DNA of 64,000 nt from assembly GCF_964340395.1 (NCBI RefSeq), contig NC_135549.1:11849342-11913341 (forward strand), written 5' to 3'. Numbering within the stretch: position 1 is the stretch's first letter; each line of letters begins with the position of its first letter. Position numbers and translations under genes: made by a program. The stretch is from Glandiceps talaboti. Its lineage: Eukaryota > Hemichordata > Enteropneusta > Spengelidae. The notes under the pieces were generated by a model. It saw only the letters and a list, made by a program, of their open reading frames with translations, searched no databases and was not told where the DNA came from. This document shows, piece after piece, positions 12,400 through 24,868 of the stretch.

Positions 12400-12700
12400 A
12401 TGTGACTTGGTACATACATTGGTTGTGACAAAGTGCAAAGGATGTTATTAATTTCTTTGTTCTAGCTTTTAGTTTAATATGCATAATGATTTTTGGTCTC
12501 TGGGCAATACCGTAACAACACGAGTACAAGTTCATTCAAAATTAATTTAGTACGTACATCGATGATGACAAAGCCCTTGCATTCTACTTACATGTTGACG
12601 CACCCTTTCATAGTAGTTAGTCATGGGCATTTTAATTAATTTCATCTCCCAAATCAAATATTGATTCCCGAGTCTTAAAATGCACATGTGTGCAATCAGT
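12400..12700 (+). repeat. Repeat family B, copy 3 (fragment)
   Basis: It contains the family phrases TGACTTGGTACATACATTG, GACAAAGTGCAAAG, TCTAGCTTTTAGTTTAAT and TACGTACATCGATGATGACAAAG. That corresponds to about two modules. There is no microsatellite and no terminal palindrome. Confidence 0.5.
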
Positions 12701-14560
12701 TTACATCTGGTTTATGCATTTATGAGTGTGTGTGGGGGGGGGGGGCGGCATGTTTGAATTATCATCACACGACTCTATTATCACTAATATTAACTTGTAT
12801 ATTCTCATGAATAAATTAAAAATCTAGTGTGCACATTCTTTGAATGCCTATTGCAATAAGATATGAAAGATGGTAAATTAATGAATGTGACCTGTGTTAT
12901 TTTGATCATTGAATATCAGTAGAATAACACAATTGTGAAGCTCAACTGTGATGCACAACTTACAGTCTGTATTTACAAACGAAGACACAAAGGAATATCT
13001 TGTTTGATACTGGATAACGTTTTGGAACAAATTTCAAAAATGCTGAAAGCCACAGCATTGGGGCACATAGTTTCATCATATCGGTAATATTACCAATGGT
13101 TTTAGACAGGAATATAGTTTGTGATTTTTTGCATTCATGCTGGTACAGAAATAGTTACACGCAGAAATGGACACATTTCTTAGATTTTCTGTAGTTCTCT
13201 CATAATCTAAACACATGTACAATACAGACTTGAAAGGGTCCGTTGGGCAGTAAGATTTTACATAATTGGTCGAATATAGATGAGATGATTTGGTTAAAAT
13301 ATACTGGCCTGAGAATAAACCTAAGGGCAATGTCTGTATGTCTGTATCCCCCAACATGTAATAATCAACCCAATCTGTAATACTAACCCAATATGTAATA
13401 TCACCATAACCCAATATGTAATACTAATATTTATAGTAGTTGCTTGAAACAGGTTTGGCTTAAAATGACGGTTATTATGTTGTCAGTTGATTTTATAACT
13501 GATATTTTTTTCTTTTCAAATGATATTGCGATGTTTCACTTGAATAGTCTTAACTCTAAATTAAATTCACATGTACGTTGTTCCATCACTTCTTCAAACG
13601 AACCCTTTTTGGATTATGCTGGAAAGTCACGCTCTAGAATCCGTAAGCCTATAGAAGAATGTTACACGTATGGCGTGATTACAATAAAAAGACTATGTGA
13701 TATCTCTGTATTGAGATTGTAATCATATTTCGCATCTGATATGATTATTACGTCCTTTCCTCTGTCAATTCAGAAATACAAAAACACTCTCAAGCTGTAT
13801 TATGCGTATCTTTTCAGAGCGTGGACGAGTTGCCAGATTTACAATAACATTTCGCTTCCCTTGTTTTAAGCCGATGAATTTTCAATTATGAGAAAAGTGT
13901 AAGTAGTAACATCAATGGAGTTCTTATTTTAGAAAAATACAAGCAGCTTAAAGACACAGGGAATTGACAATTTCAGGTTGAATAAAACATAGCCATTGCA
14001 GAGAGCTGGCCTGTCCATATAGAATAAGGCGTAACCCCTTTTCATTATTATCTGTCACGGGTTTAGGTATGCACATGGAAAATGGATGGGAATAAGAAAA
14101 AGGCTCTCTGATACCTATATATCTAGGTGATGAGTGTAGGTTTCAGGAATGCATATAATGCTGGTCATATAATTAAGATTCTGTTTTGCAGGACGTTTCG
14201 ACTCTGTGAAATAATGAAATAAATGTGCTCATGGGAATTAGAATAATGGTTTTTAACCAACAGTTTCACGTAATTCAAGAACTGGATATAAGATATATTC
14301 ATCATCTCTTTAATTATATTGATATGTTTTATCCCCATTGGGGCAACATCTCAAATAGGATCGTAAAATCTTACCGTATATATCGCGATATACAGCACCA
14401 AATGTACCTTACCGACGTCAGCTGGTACAAATATAGTGAAGCATAATAACATTAAATATATACTTCGTTTTTGAGGACACACGAGATGAATTTGAGTACG
14501 AAATCATCTAATATTGCAAATGAATTTGCTACCTCATTCACGATCGTTAGCGACAACCCT
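12701..14560. other. Anonymous sequence, no supported gene
   Basis: It holds a poly-G tract near 12735 and the short minisatellite annotated separately. The open frames at 13444-13722 (plus) and 13076-13414 (minus) have no recognisable motif. Part of the minus frame is made by the minisatellite. Confidence 0.4.
13351..13430. repeat. Short minisatellite, about 20 bp unit, four copies
   Basis: Four imperfect units of the form CCCAATATGTAATACTAA lie end to end. The units vary from 18 to about 23 bp. Confidence 0.75.
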
Positions 14561-14585
14561 GCACATACATACATACATACATGTT

Positions 14586-14617
<32 letters not shown>

Positions 14618-14754
14618 CATACATACATACATACATACATACACACACACACATACATACATACATACATACACACATACATACATACATACATACATAC
14701 ATACATACATACATACATACATACATACATACATACATACATACATACATACAC
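14561..14754. repeat. (CATA)n microsatellite
   Basis: Long CATA arrays are interrupted by GTTTTTA and by two short CA runs. The open frames in this interval come from the repeat. Confidence 0.95.
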
Positions 14755-16289
14755 ATTATATATAGTTTACTTTAGTTTATTTCAGCCACAAAACAAGATC
14801 GGCAGAGCACATAATTATATATTGTGTATATGTATATAGAAGTATCAGTTATTACATTGATAGTTCGATCAACAATATTCCAGCACAATAACGTTACCTT
14901 ATTTGACTAAGTACTACAAGGACAACATTCATAAAACTAAGCAGACACATGATATCAGAATGTAGCAATTATGAAACGTGATATTATTTTATCGAAGAAA
15001 ATATTATCATTGACTTATCAGCATTCTCGTCAGTTGTGGTTACTTCCTTGATGTCCAGAGAACTTGCAAATATTGCAATAAACACGTACTCGGTGGGAAG
15101 TGGACACCCATTCTTAACATCATGTGTACAATGTAACAACACAAATGAAATTATCGTTTATGAGTTATGATGTTAGCGGAAGAGTTTGTATGTTGTAGTG
15201 GATCTAAATAAGACTATGTTTAACAGAATGGGTGGGGGGTACAAGCCGTTACAGTATAACTAAATAGATCGGTACAACGAAAAGTGCTGTTTATTATTTA
15301 TACCCGAAATCAAGTGATGTAGTATTTACAAAAAGGTGTGAATGAAAACAATAATGTACGAAAAACCGCACAAACTTTTTAATCAATCGCTGTCACAGTG
15401 ATGAGTTATATACGTGTGCCCAGAGAGATGGCCTGAAGTCCAAACATCTGTCCATGTACTTACGAGTCGATACGCTTTCGGTGTATTACGTGCTTCGTTT
15501 ACTAACGATTCTAAGTTTAATGAGTGGTTTAGGAAATAACAAGTAAGGTAACTTACATTTTGTTTTCATGCTTAGAGAAGGGACATAATCTAAGATGTGT
15601 CAGGTATGCCAAAAAACACATCCTGAAGACGTCGAGTTCGACAAGTGTGCATTATAATGTCACCAATTTGTCGAGATCTGGATTTCTTATAGTGTTACGA
15701 ATACTGTTTTCTGCGATGTTGACAAATATATTCAAAGTGTAGAAAAACTGCAACAGAGTTGAACTAGTTACCTTCATTAATCCTGAAATGATTAGTAAAG
15801 CGTTACACAACGTTCGCATTTTATCACAGGCTGCCTCTCATTTCACTGCATAATTGACAGTTACAAGTTGAGATGTTAAACAAGATTTACGTTGTGTATT
15901 TAAGAATAGGTTTACCATTCTTAAATGGACATTTACTAATAGGCTTCATTTGCGTTTATGTCGTTCTACAAGTACAAACCTTTTAATATGATAAATTAAA
16001 TAACAATAATGGCATGCAATCATTTATAAAAGCAGTGTGAATCCTGTGCTATCCTACACGTGTGCGTGAAATATCTGAAGCTCTGAACATTTTGCATTCA
16101 AAAGATTTAGGTAAATTGGTAACCGTAGTTATAAATGCTATGATCCTGTCAAAAAGCCCATGTTATTACGCTTGACGTTGGTTTACAAACGTATGAGGGG
16201 TCGATATGAAAGCTCTGGAAAAAGCCCAAGTCTTTGAATAGCGCTTGAATGGGTCAAACTCTCATAACAATTCGCTATGCCTATCCGAT
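14755..16289. other. Anonymous sequence, no supported gene
   Basis: Only background open frames are present (for example 15560-15742). No repeat or splice-site pair stands out. Confidence 0.4.
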
Positions 16290-17258
16290 CATTGAATCTG
16301 AACTTTTAGGTTCAGTACTGTAGTGCTATAGGCATGGAAAAATGTCTGTCTGTCTGTCTTTCAGTCTGTCTGTCAGTCTGTAAACAACTCGAAAACTGCA
16401 GGTGTGATTTCCTTATTTGGTGGGGACATTACTTTTAGTGTCTAGTTGGGAAATTGTTCAAAGTAAAATGATCACATCACAGGTGTGCGATTTATGTTAA
16501 AATGTCAATTTTGGTCAAAAAACTTAATCTCAAAAGCTACAGGGCAGATTGGTCTGAAATATGGTGGGAACATTCTTAGGGGTGTATAGATTAAGATTTG
16601 TTCGTGGCATGATGATTCCATAAGTGATGTGCAAATTAGGGATAAAATTTGTATTTTTGTCAAATATTTTTAATTCAACACTGAGCAGATAACCTACATA
16701 GAACTGAGCAGATTAGGCTGAAATTTAATGGGGATGCATCTGGGGTGTATAGATGAAGTAATATTATAATGACCTCATCGGCGATATGCAAATTAGGTGC
16801 AAAATGGGGAATTTTTGTCAAAAAAGTTATATTTCAAAAAGTACTTGGCCAATGAGACTGAAATTTGGTGAGATGTTTCTGGAAGTATTATTTTGCAGAT
16901 TTTGTTTACAGCATTTTGACACAATTGGCCCTAGCAACCATGACCATGCTCTTAACAACAACCAAATACAAGTATATTTTGATAAATAACAACGCATCCG
17001 GTAGGCAAGTGAGTAAATGTTCAAAAAACGTATGCAAATATCCATGAGCAATCATGACAAAGCCCACAGCAACAGCCAATAAATGGTGTATGTCACAAAG
17101 TTAACAACAGGGATTCTTTGACAATTGAACAAACATTCAAAAAGTGTATGTAAATATGCCTAGCGACAACACCATGCCCTTAGCAACAGCCAAATTATCA
17201 CATGTATCGCAAAGATGACAAGGATTAATAGACAAGTGACTTTGTATATGCATTGACG
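16290..17258 (+). repeat. Repeat family A, copy 3
   Basis: The left end phrase GGTTCAGTACTGTAGTGCTATAGG (within 16310-16335) is followed by a TCTG array (16342-16378). At least three octamer-type modules follow (GTGATGTGCAAATTAGG at 16625, GCGATATGCAAATTAGG at 16783). After these come the CCTAGCAACCATGACCATG and CTTAGCAACA phrases of the 3' third. The normal right end is absent: at 17259 the sequence passes into a 354 bp palindromic element. That element either interrupted this copy or replaced its end. Confidence 0.65.
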
Positions 17259-17612
17259 TTAAAGTGGCCATGTGGATGAGAATTTGGTATTTATTTTGGA
17301 TTTTTATTTGATAAAACAGCTTCACTATGTTTTTCTACTTGAAAAAATAATGTGAAATAACATATACCAAGTCCATGTTCACATCTCAATAAACGTCAAA
17401 ACATTAAACAATGTGTAAAATGTTTGTTATTGTACGTACAATAACAAACTTTTTACGCTTTTTACATCATTTTGCAATGCATTATGTTATGAACATGGAC
17501 TTGGTATATGTTCTTTCGCATTATTTTTTCAAGTAGAAAAACATAGTGAAGCTGTTTTATCAAATAAAAATCCAAAATAAATACTTAATTCTCATCCATA
17601 TGGCCACTTTAA
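17259..17612. mobile_element. 354 bp palindromic (fold-back) MITE-like element
   Basis: Positions 17259-17380 are a near-perfect inverted repeat of 17490-17612. The ends read TTAAAGTGGCCAT and ATGGCCACTTTAA. The symmetry axis is exactly at 17435/17436, where a perfect 28 bp palindrome (17422-17449) is centred on GTACGTAC. The parts between are also recognisably symmetric, so the whole element can fold into one hairpin. Both ends carry TTAA, which could be the target site or part of the terminus. No coding sequence is present. Fold-back MITEs are mobilised by transposases supplied in trans. TTAA would fit a piggyBac-like system, but no piggyBac terminus is recognisable, so the class is open. 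Confidence 0.8.
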
Positions 17613-19296
17613 TGGAAAAAAGAATGCATCATAAGTAACGTACAGTTACAAAATGTAAGGTCCCCTCGTCATCAAAACTGAATTGCTCATGACACCCAAC
17701 TGTATTAAACACGGAGCAAAAGAACTGAAAAGAGGAAAAAAATTGATAACACTCTCAAATCTGAGAAATACAAATAATAGCTTTTTAACTCTTTAAAGTT
17801 TCGAATCAAAGGTTGTTCTTGGCGTCGTGTATATCTAGATACTTAATCATTCAAAAGTACAACACTTATAAAATAAATCGATGATTGATCCAATTGCTAT
17901 CCCAAAAAGATCATTTTTTCGAAAACTAACTTTTATCAAACCCTGCTCGTCACGATGCGTTTGGGGAATGTCGTAGCCATTCGATGCACAATTGTGACAT
18001 GTTACATAGAGCTAAGGGAGCACGCGCGTCGTTGTATGGAAATGGAATGTCTTAGCAGCTTTGACGGAACTAGAATAGATGATTTGTTACAACCAATAAG
18101 TACGTGATTTAGTCTTCATGCCAAAGGCAAATAAAACACACGATGTGGGAAATATTAATAGGTCATAAAATATCGCACGGGAAATCAAACACTGCTCTCA
18201 ACTGATGAAGTCAATTTTCTTACAAATAGATTTCAGTTTCAAAGGGATTGAGAATGCAGTTATACATGCTGTAAATCATAATCCAGGTATTTTTATGGCA
18301 AAAGTCAACAGTATAATGTGACTCGTCGCTTGAACCATTCTGACATTTTAAGCACTTGACAACTCGCATTGAAAATTCTATTTATTTATTTTTTACTATT
18401 ATCAAGTTATCCACATTCACAGTGTAAGACGTTATAAGAGAAAATTTACCCATGAAGGAAAAAAATATTGTATCGGACACAGTATACGATCTTTCATATG
18501 AGGAGGCGTGTTTATTACAAAGATTTTCCAATATATTTTGGAAATTATGGAACTACCAGATTATATTAAGCTGAATGACTGTGATCTTGTTTCCAGGTAG
18601 GGATATAATGAATGTCTGACACGTACTAAGAATGCATATTCGAAAAAGAATCATTACTCAGTCTGTCTCATCCTTGCATGCATGCATGCATACTTTCCTT
18701 TTTCATTTTCAATGCCTGCACAGTTGGTACAAAGAAAACTGACAATATTACAAACCTTCGTAAAACATATCCCCTGTAGTGTATGTTGATTAAAATACAT
18801 TTTCTTTCCAGAGGCATCAAAGTCCAAGAATAATGTGAATCAGTGATGTATGTTTAACAGTAGCCCCATTCACGTTTCATATAGACGTCTAAACAACCTA
18901 GTCGACAGTGGAACCATAAAGATATGTTTTCTTCTGACTTACGTAATTCCCTTAATGATTGTGACAGATTACAGTGTATACAACACACAAACGACTGCCT
19001 TCACATAATTTCCCATAGTAAATAAGCCCCAGAGCCACTCCAGACTACATCTTGCCACATAACTTGATGTTTGACAACTGTTACAGTGAAATTAATCAAT
19101 AGTCCTGGTGTTTGGAAACCCACGAATAGTACAGTGGGTTCTTAATGTCTTCATCCTACATGTAACAAATCGACAACACAACGTAATATCCGGCTCTAAA
19201 TGTATGTTGTCGCAGGAAGTTTTGTGCAATAGTTTTTTTAAAATTATAATTCATGTGTGTTAGAACCCGAATTAACGTAATTTTGGTTAATTTTTA
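17613..19296. other. Anonymous sequence, no supported gene
   Basis: Only background open frames are present. A short (ATGC)4 run lies at 18675-18691. Confidence 0.4.
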
Positions 19297-19380
19297 GCAC
19301 AACCGAACTCGTAAGGTTCAGTAGTGCTACACACATGGCAAAGTGTCTGTCAGTCTGTCTGTCTGTCTGTCTGTCTGTGG

Positions 19381-19413
<33 letters not shown>

Positions 19414-20195
19414 CAACTTAAAGTCAAAAACCGCTGAACCGATTGCCATAATATTTCATGGGTATAGAACCTTCAGTGTCTAGTTGGGAAATTGTTCAAT
19501 CTTCCAATCGGTGTGTGACTTGGGTCAAAAATGTGTTTTTTTGGTCAAAAACGTAAACTCCTAAACTACTGGCCAGATCAGTCTGAAATTTAGTTGGAAC
19601 GTTCTTAGAGGTGTTTAGATAAGAAATTGTTCATGACATGATGATCCCATCAGTGATATGCAAATTAGGTATGAATGTGTCTTTTTGGTTAAACATGTTT
19701 AATTCCAAAAGAACTAAGCAGATTGGGGTGAAATTTGGTTGGAATGTTCTTCAGGGTGTTTATATTGATGATCCAATCAAAGATATGCAAATTAGGGCTT
19801 AAAACGTTCTTAGTGGTGTTTCGATTTAGAACTGTTCATAACATGATGATTGCATTAGTGACATGCAGATTAGGTCTAAAAAATGTTTCTGTTTGGGGAA
19901 AAATCTATAATTCCAAAACTACCGAGCAGATTAGGCTGAAATTTAATGGGGATGCATCTGTGCGTGTAGATTAAGCTGTATTCACAACGTGATAATCCCA
20001 TTAGCGAAAACATTGAAACATTGGTTGAAAACAATTTGACACAATTGGCCCTAGCAACCATGACCACACCCTTAGCAACAGTGAAATGACGACGTGTATT
20101 AGAAAGATAACAACAAGAATGGGTAGGTAAGTGAATAGAGATTCAAAAAATATATGCAAATATGCCTAGCAACAAGACCATGCCCAAGGCCTAAC
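19297..20195 (+). repeat. Repeat family A, copy 4 (3' truncated)
   Basis: It starts TTAGCACAACC and continues with GGTTCAGTAGTGCTACA, matching other left ends. A TCTG plus TG microsatellite (19341-19411) follows. After it are four modules with TATGCAAATTAGG octamer phrases at 19657 and 19784 and a mutated version at 19862. The 3' third starts at 20038 with GACACAATTGGCCCTAGCAACC and stops near 20195. The terminal GTGCTA palindrome is missing. Confidence 0.65.
19341..19411. repeat. (TCTG)n plus (TG)n microsatellite
   Basis: About eight TCTG units are followed by fifteen TG units. The array lies inside repeat family A copy 4, at the same internal position as the TCTG array of copy 3. Confidence 0.95.
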
Positions 20196-20539
20196 AAAAA
20201 AATTCCGATTACGCTCAATTTTAGAATAGGTGGGTGGGGTAGGTAGGTTGGTTTTGTTTGTTTTTGGGTATTTTTTGTGACTGTCTAGTTCAGGTAGATT
20301 TGTTTTTGTTGTTTTCCATATGGTCTCTGTGTTATTGGTTTCTTCTCATCAGATAAGTACAGCCATTACAGATTGGAAGAACAGTTTCATATTGTCTTTT
20401 TAAGTTGATGTCAGTTTCCGCATCTCGTGATTTTATTGTTTTTTTTCTCAAATACATAAAGAAATGTTTAGGGTCAGCGTGAAAAACTAGGTGGGGTCGG
20501 GTAACAGGAACCAAACATTTTTTTGTTTAGGTCTATACA

Positions 20540-20850
20540 TTTCAAATATTGCCTAATTGCCGAAAATCATTAATTATGCAAATTACTCAGATTTACATCA
20601 ACAAGCTTACTTTGTAGAATATCATTGCTTGTTGTCAAGAATATATGTATCAAATCATATGAAATTTGAAGAGTGTATTCAAAAGGTATCGCCTAGTTAC
20701 AGAAAACTAATTATGTAATTACGTATTATGGTTAAATAGCTAGGCTTTATAGACATATACACTCTATCACCATCAATGTATGTACGAAATCAGACAGACA
20801 AACAGACATGACAATACTTAGTATACTATAACCTTCCCTTACAGAAGGTA
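20540..20850 (-). repeat. Repeat family B, copy 4 (reverse orientation)
   Basis: It ends on the right with the same kind of small palindrome as copy 1, ACCTTC-CCTTACA-GAAGGT (20831-20849). In reverse orientation this is followed by GGTTATAG and then by GACA units, the same order as in copy 1. The octamer ATGCAAAT is at about 20577. Confidence 0.55.
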
Positions 20851-21355
20851 AAAATACAAACTTCAAATACGTTTTAAATAGCAAAGTGCACACGTCCTGT
20901 GAAAACATGTTGATGTAGCTTCTAGTAATATTGAGTCATTTGCATGACTAAAGAATTTCGGTGTTTAGGCAATATCGGAAAATGCAAACTTCAAATTTCA
21001 AATTGGTACTTGGATAGATTATTATAAACTTTTTCTATAAAGCTGAATGTTGTTATTTGCATAAATAATCATCTTTGGTATTATACAATAACAAGAATGT
21101 GAGCTTCAATTTTCACATAATGTGACACATACATTAACGAATGTTGTTGCCTCAGCTTTTTTTCATTGGTTGCACAGATAATGGTGTTGGTAATTAGGAC
21201 TACAGACTTCAAATTTCATTTAATTTGATGTAAGTTCCACATACTTTGACATTGACAACTAAGTGCATTGGACTTGTATATCCTGTATATGTAGCTGTTC
21301 ATTTTAATGAGTCATTTGTATATTTAATCAAGTTAAAAATAAAGGGACGCCCTGT
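20851..21355 (+). repeat. Repeat family B, copy 5 (forward, abutting copy 4)
   Basis: Family modules resume in forward orientation directly after the palindrome of copy 4. They contain GCAAAGTGCACA, TGTTGATGTAGCTTCTAG, CATTTGCATGAC (20938) and TTATTTGCATAAAT (21055). The two copies form an inverted pair meeting at the hairpin. Confidence 0.5.
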
Positions 21356-22596
21356 GTATTTTAGCTTTGAATGGCGTTAACAAGCATTATGCCGACATAT
21401 ATACTTTCTTTTCCTGCTTTCTTTTCCTGAAAAGAACGTTTTGTAAATCGCTGATTCACACTCCTTGCCATCACATATACCATTATTGTCATGTGTGCAA
21501 TGTTGGGTTTATCGAATCCAGTCATAATCCCGCAAGACGATTTAGAATACCTGATTATCTGAATTTATAAAATCATCAAATAATCGCCAGCACGCCAGCA
21601 GCAAGACTTGTACAAACTCCTCAACTGAAAGTATATTGTTCTTTCAATCACTACAGAAGACTTCCATTAACTGACATATGCATTGAATCAGACGAATATC
21701 CCCTGGAGAATGTTATAATCAATTATTCAAAACAGTTGATGCATGAGTTAAAATGACCAAATAAGCGGCCTGCTTGTGAGCCTCCCTGTCGGAGTTACCA
21801 TTATTAATTTAGACACTCGAAATTTTTCTCTCTTTGAAGTTAAAAACAAATGATATATTTTCGTTAAATATTTAAGCTGGTTTCCATCTTCCTTTGATAA
21901 GACTTCGTTTGATTAGCGATATTAAATTTCCTCTGTGATTTTCCTGATTTTCGTATTCAAAATGATATCTTTATTTACTGGTAAAATTGTACTGTGCTTT
22001 TAAAACCATGTATCGCCGTGGGCACTGGCAGTATATGTTTCCGTTGACTCGTATTCTTAGAGCCAAATATTTAGAAGGATGTTGTGTCCATACTATTTAC
22101 TAACGTTACAGTTTACGTAGTCATCATGGATTAGATCAGTGTATTCACTTTGAGGAAATACAGTGCGTAGTACAAGAGGTGTACGACTTCATTACTGCTT
22201 CCTTTACTGCAAGGCATCCTTATACCGATGGCATTCTTCATATTCATTAAACCGGAGTATAATGTTGTCCGAGATTGCTGATGAGAATTGACATTAAGTA
22301 CGCGATGTTATTATACAGTGAATATGTTTTATGGTTTGAAAGGGGTGTACTTTCAAGGTCATCTATCGCCATTGCTAATCTGACTTTAAAAGTCATAAAT
22401 GACGAATTTCATGTTGTAGAATGGCAACACGTAGCAGATGTTGAGAAAGTTTACTACTAATGGAAAAATCAAGATGAGATCCTTTGCCTCCACTCGTTGA
22501 AAACTACCAAGCACAAGATTTCGTACTGCCTTCTGTTAGATAAAGCTGCTAAAGGTTGGTTCTGAATATACATTATTGAAACAATAACTAAGGTAC
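21356..22596. other. Anonymous sequence, no supported gene
   Basis: The plus-strand open frames at 21367-21570 and 22275-22460 have no recognisable motif and no good splice-site pair. Confidence 0.35.
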
Positions 22597-22780
22597 CTTA
22601 ATTTCATGACGCCGCATTTGAACTTGTAAGCCTTCCTCTCGTTTCGCTACTCTAGAGAATTCTTTGATATGTGAGTATGGACAATAACACACCCTGGACA
22701 GTTGTGTTTCATCATAAACCTCGGCATACGCCGCAACATATACGAGAGATAATGCCGTCCTAATGGACAGTGTAGACTGA
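22597..22780 (-). CDS. Possible internal exon, unknown protein
   Basis: On the minus strand a 184 bp stretch lies between an acceptor-like GTGGCAG and a donor AAG/GTACCT. It is open for 61 codons, and the surrounding open frame runs 100 codons (22588-22890). The residue composition is varied and protein-like. The end (YSHIKEFSRVAKR, then RRHEIK) vaguely recalls the third cytoplasmic loop of rhodopsin-like receptors. However, the residues before it are not hydrophobic enough for the fifth membrane helix, so I do not assign that family. The pyrimidine tract is weak and no partner exon was found. The call rests on frame openness and two splice-like sites only. Confidence 0.22.
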
Positions 22781-23387
22781 CTGCCACAATAAGTCCACGC
22801 CGGTTTACAAATTGATAATGGCATATTCTTGTATATTAATATGCGAACATCGTGGACTGATTGTGGCTTGTACTCTTTGGCATTGTGCATGCCATAATCT
22901 TTGCTAACTATCTAACCACCCAGCCAAGGTTACCCGACACATATTGAACTACATGTTTGTTAGATTATATGTGCGAAAAGGCAACACCTTAAGTTAATGA
23001 ATTCCAAACATAAGGTAATGGTGTCTCATGAAGTATAATCTTACTGTCAAAGTCTTCATGCTTTTACTGTCCCCTGTTAATGGCATCAACTCAGAAAATC
23101 ACTAACTTTGGATCAATGCCAATTTCTGGCCCTAATTACATTGTCCTTGTGGAGTATTCACAGGGTGTCAGTCCTAACAAGAACACCAGTATTATAGTCC
23201 TTCTTTAATATCCCAAGCTGTACTGAAGCAAAAATGTCATAGAATCACAATATACTTACACTCAATCACGACCAGTAATACAAACGAAGATATTCTGGCA
23301 GAAAAGGGACACAGTTACCATGAGAACTCGGCGGAGTAGAACAAACCGAACAAAACCTAAAGAAAAGGGAAAAGAACAGAGAAATTA
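22781..23387. other. Anonymous sequence, no supported gene
   Basis: Nothing is recognised between the possible exon and the compound microsatellite. Confidence 0.4.
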
Positions 23388-23406
23388 TATATATATTATT
23401 ATATAT

Positions 23407-23473
<67 letters not shown>

Positions 23474-23504
23474 CATACATACATACATACATACATACAT
23501 ACAT

Positions 23505-23559
<55 letters not shown>

Positions 23560-23718
23560 CACACACACATACATACATACATACATACATACATACATAC
23601 ATACAATGTGTATATATATGTATGTATGCAGGCATGTATGTATATATATATATGTATGTATGTATGTATGTCTGTTTGTCTGCCTGCCTGTCTGTCTGTC
23701 TGTAAGTCTGTCTGTATG

Positions 23719-23749
<31 letters not shown>

Positions 23750-23768
23750 TATGTATGTATGTGTATAT
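23388..23768. repeat. Long mosaic microsatellite (TA, CATA, CACG, CA, TATG, TCTG)
   Basis: About 380 bp of consecutive blocks: TA, CATA, CACG, CA, CATA, a short mixed zone, TATG, TCTG/TCTGCC, and TATG. The two halves are roughly complementary in unit type (CATA on the left, TATG on the right), so a large imperfect hairpin is possible. Open frames here are repeat artefacts. Confidence 0.95.
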
Positions 23769-24780
23769 ATCAGCATATGACGCAACGTGCAGATATACAA
23801 AGGTACGTAGTTACCATAGAAGAAACAGTCATTTCAATTCACTCTAAGGCTTTAAGATTCCCAATGTTAAATGTTGTGGCATACATTATTTATAAAGTAT
23901 ACAATATGGAACTATTTACCGTAGTCCATAAGGCAGTCTCAGTCTAAACTTGCTTTCAAGAAATCAGTTAAAAGTAATTTTATGTCAAAAATGTTTGCGA
24001 CCCATAGAATATATTTTCTATATTTTTGTATTATCATATTCATAGTCCTTTTAATCATTTATTGGTTCGTTCTAATGTAATATAGCTAACTCTTTGTCCG
24101 TTGTCCACTTGCAAATTTATTTTTTATATGATATAAAAAAATGAATATTTCCATTGATATTCAAGTTCGACAGTTAATGTTCACAATCTCTGACAACTTA
24201 CTTTTTTCTAAACAGGTTTGGATTAGCCATTTATGGTATTAGAAACGCAGCGAGAGAAGGGAGAAAATCAAGCAGAATAGAAGCGACTATGACTTTTAGA
24301 GTTAGGGTAATATCATTGATAGAGTCCTCGCCAATGATTATTTTTCATCTCCAAGTTCTGATCTGTTATTATAGTTGTCAGGCTTTGGGGAGCCTTCGGT
24401 ATTTACAGTAGAACGGGAAAATTAATCCCAGTATGTTGCATAAAATGTTACCCTCTCCCCATTCGGATTTCTAAAAAGTTGCTCTCCCTTCATTTCCTTT
24501 CTCTGAAACATGGCCCGACAAGGTAGAGATGGGATGCCAAATCACCAAATACTGCAAATTTAGATAATAACTTGACTCAGTCGAATTAAAATGTCACCCT
24601 CCCCATTTGTAAAATGTGGCCCCTCCACATTCACCCGGGCCTCCCAAATTACTGATGGCTCCCTTATACACCGGATGTCTTAATGGCTTAGTGTTACATT
24701 CTAATCCAACCAGGTGTTATGCCGCGATGCTTGTTGCCAGGGGAAACGTGCCATTAAAGCAAATATAGCATGGCGATATA
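23769..24780. other. Anonymous sequence with a possible degenerate repeat
   Basis: Around 24440-24660 the phrase ATGTTACCCTCTCCCCATT recurs as ATGTCACCCTCCCCATTT, with AAATGTGGCCCCTCC nearby. This suggests a diverged tandem repeat of about 130 bp. No gene is seen. Confidence 0.35.
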
Positions 24781-24805
24781 TATATTATATACATACATAC
24801 ATACA

Positions 24806-24838
<33 letters not shown>

Positions 24839-24868
24839 GTGTGTGTGTGTGTGTCTATATATATATCA
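24781..24868. repeat. (CATA)n / (TG)n / (TA)n microsatellite
   Basis: CATA units are followed by TG and then TA units. Confidence 0.95.

Noticed and set aside
13351-13430. CRISPR-like array
   Set aside because: The units are about 20 bp, imperfect and contiguous with no spacers, in a eukaryotic sequence; it is a minisatellite.
14471-14839. Long open frames rich in His-Thr-Tyr-Ile or Met-Tyr-Val-Cys (also at 791-1106, 23320-23847, 25775-26481, 32409-32618, 33573-33834)
   Set aside because: They are translations of tetranucleotide and dinucleotide arrays, open in several frames and on both strands at once, with no coding sequence outside the repeat.
16827-17051. Overlapping open frames at 16786-17051 as a small gene
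   Set aside because: They lie in the 3' third of repeat family A, and equivalent frames are broken in the other copies.
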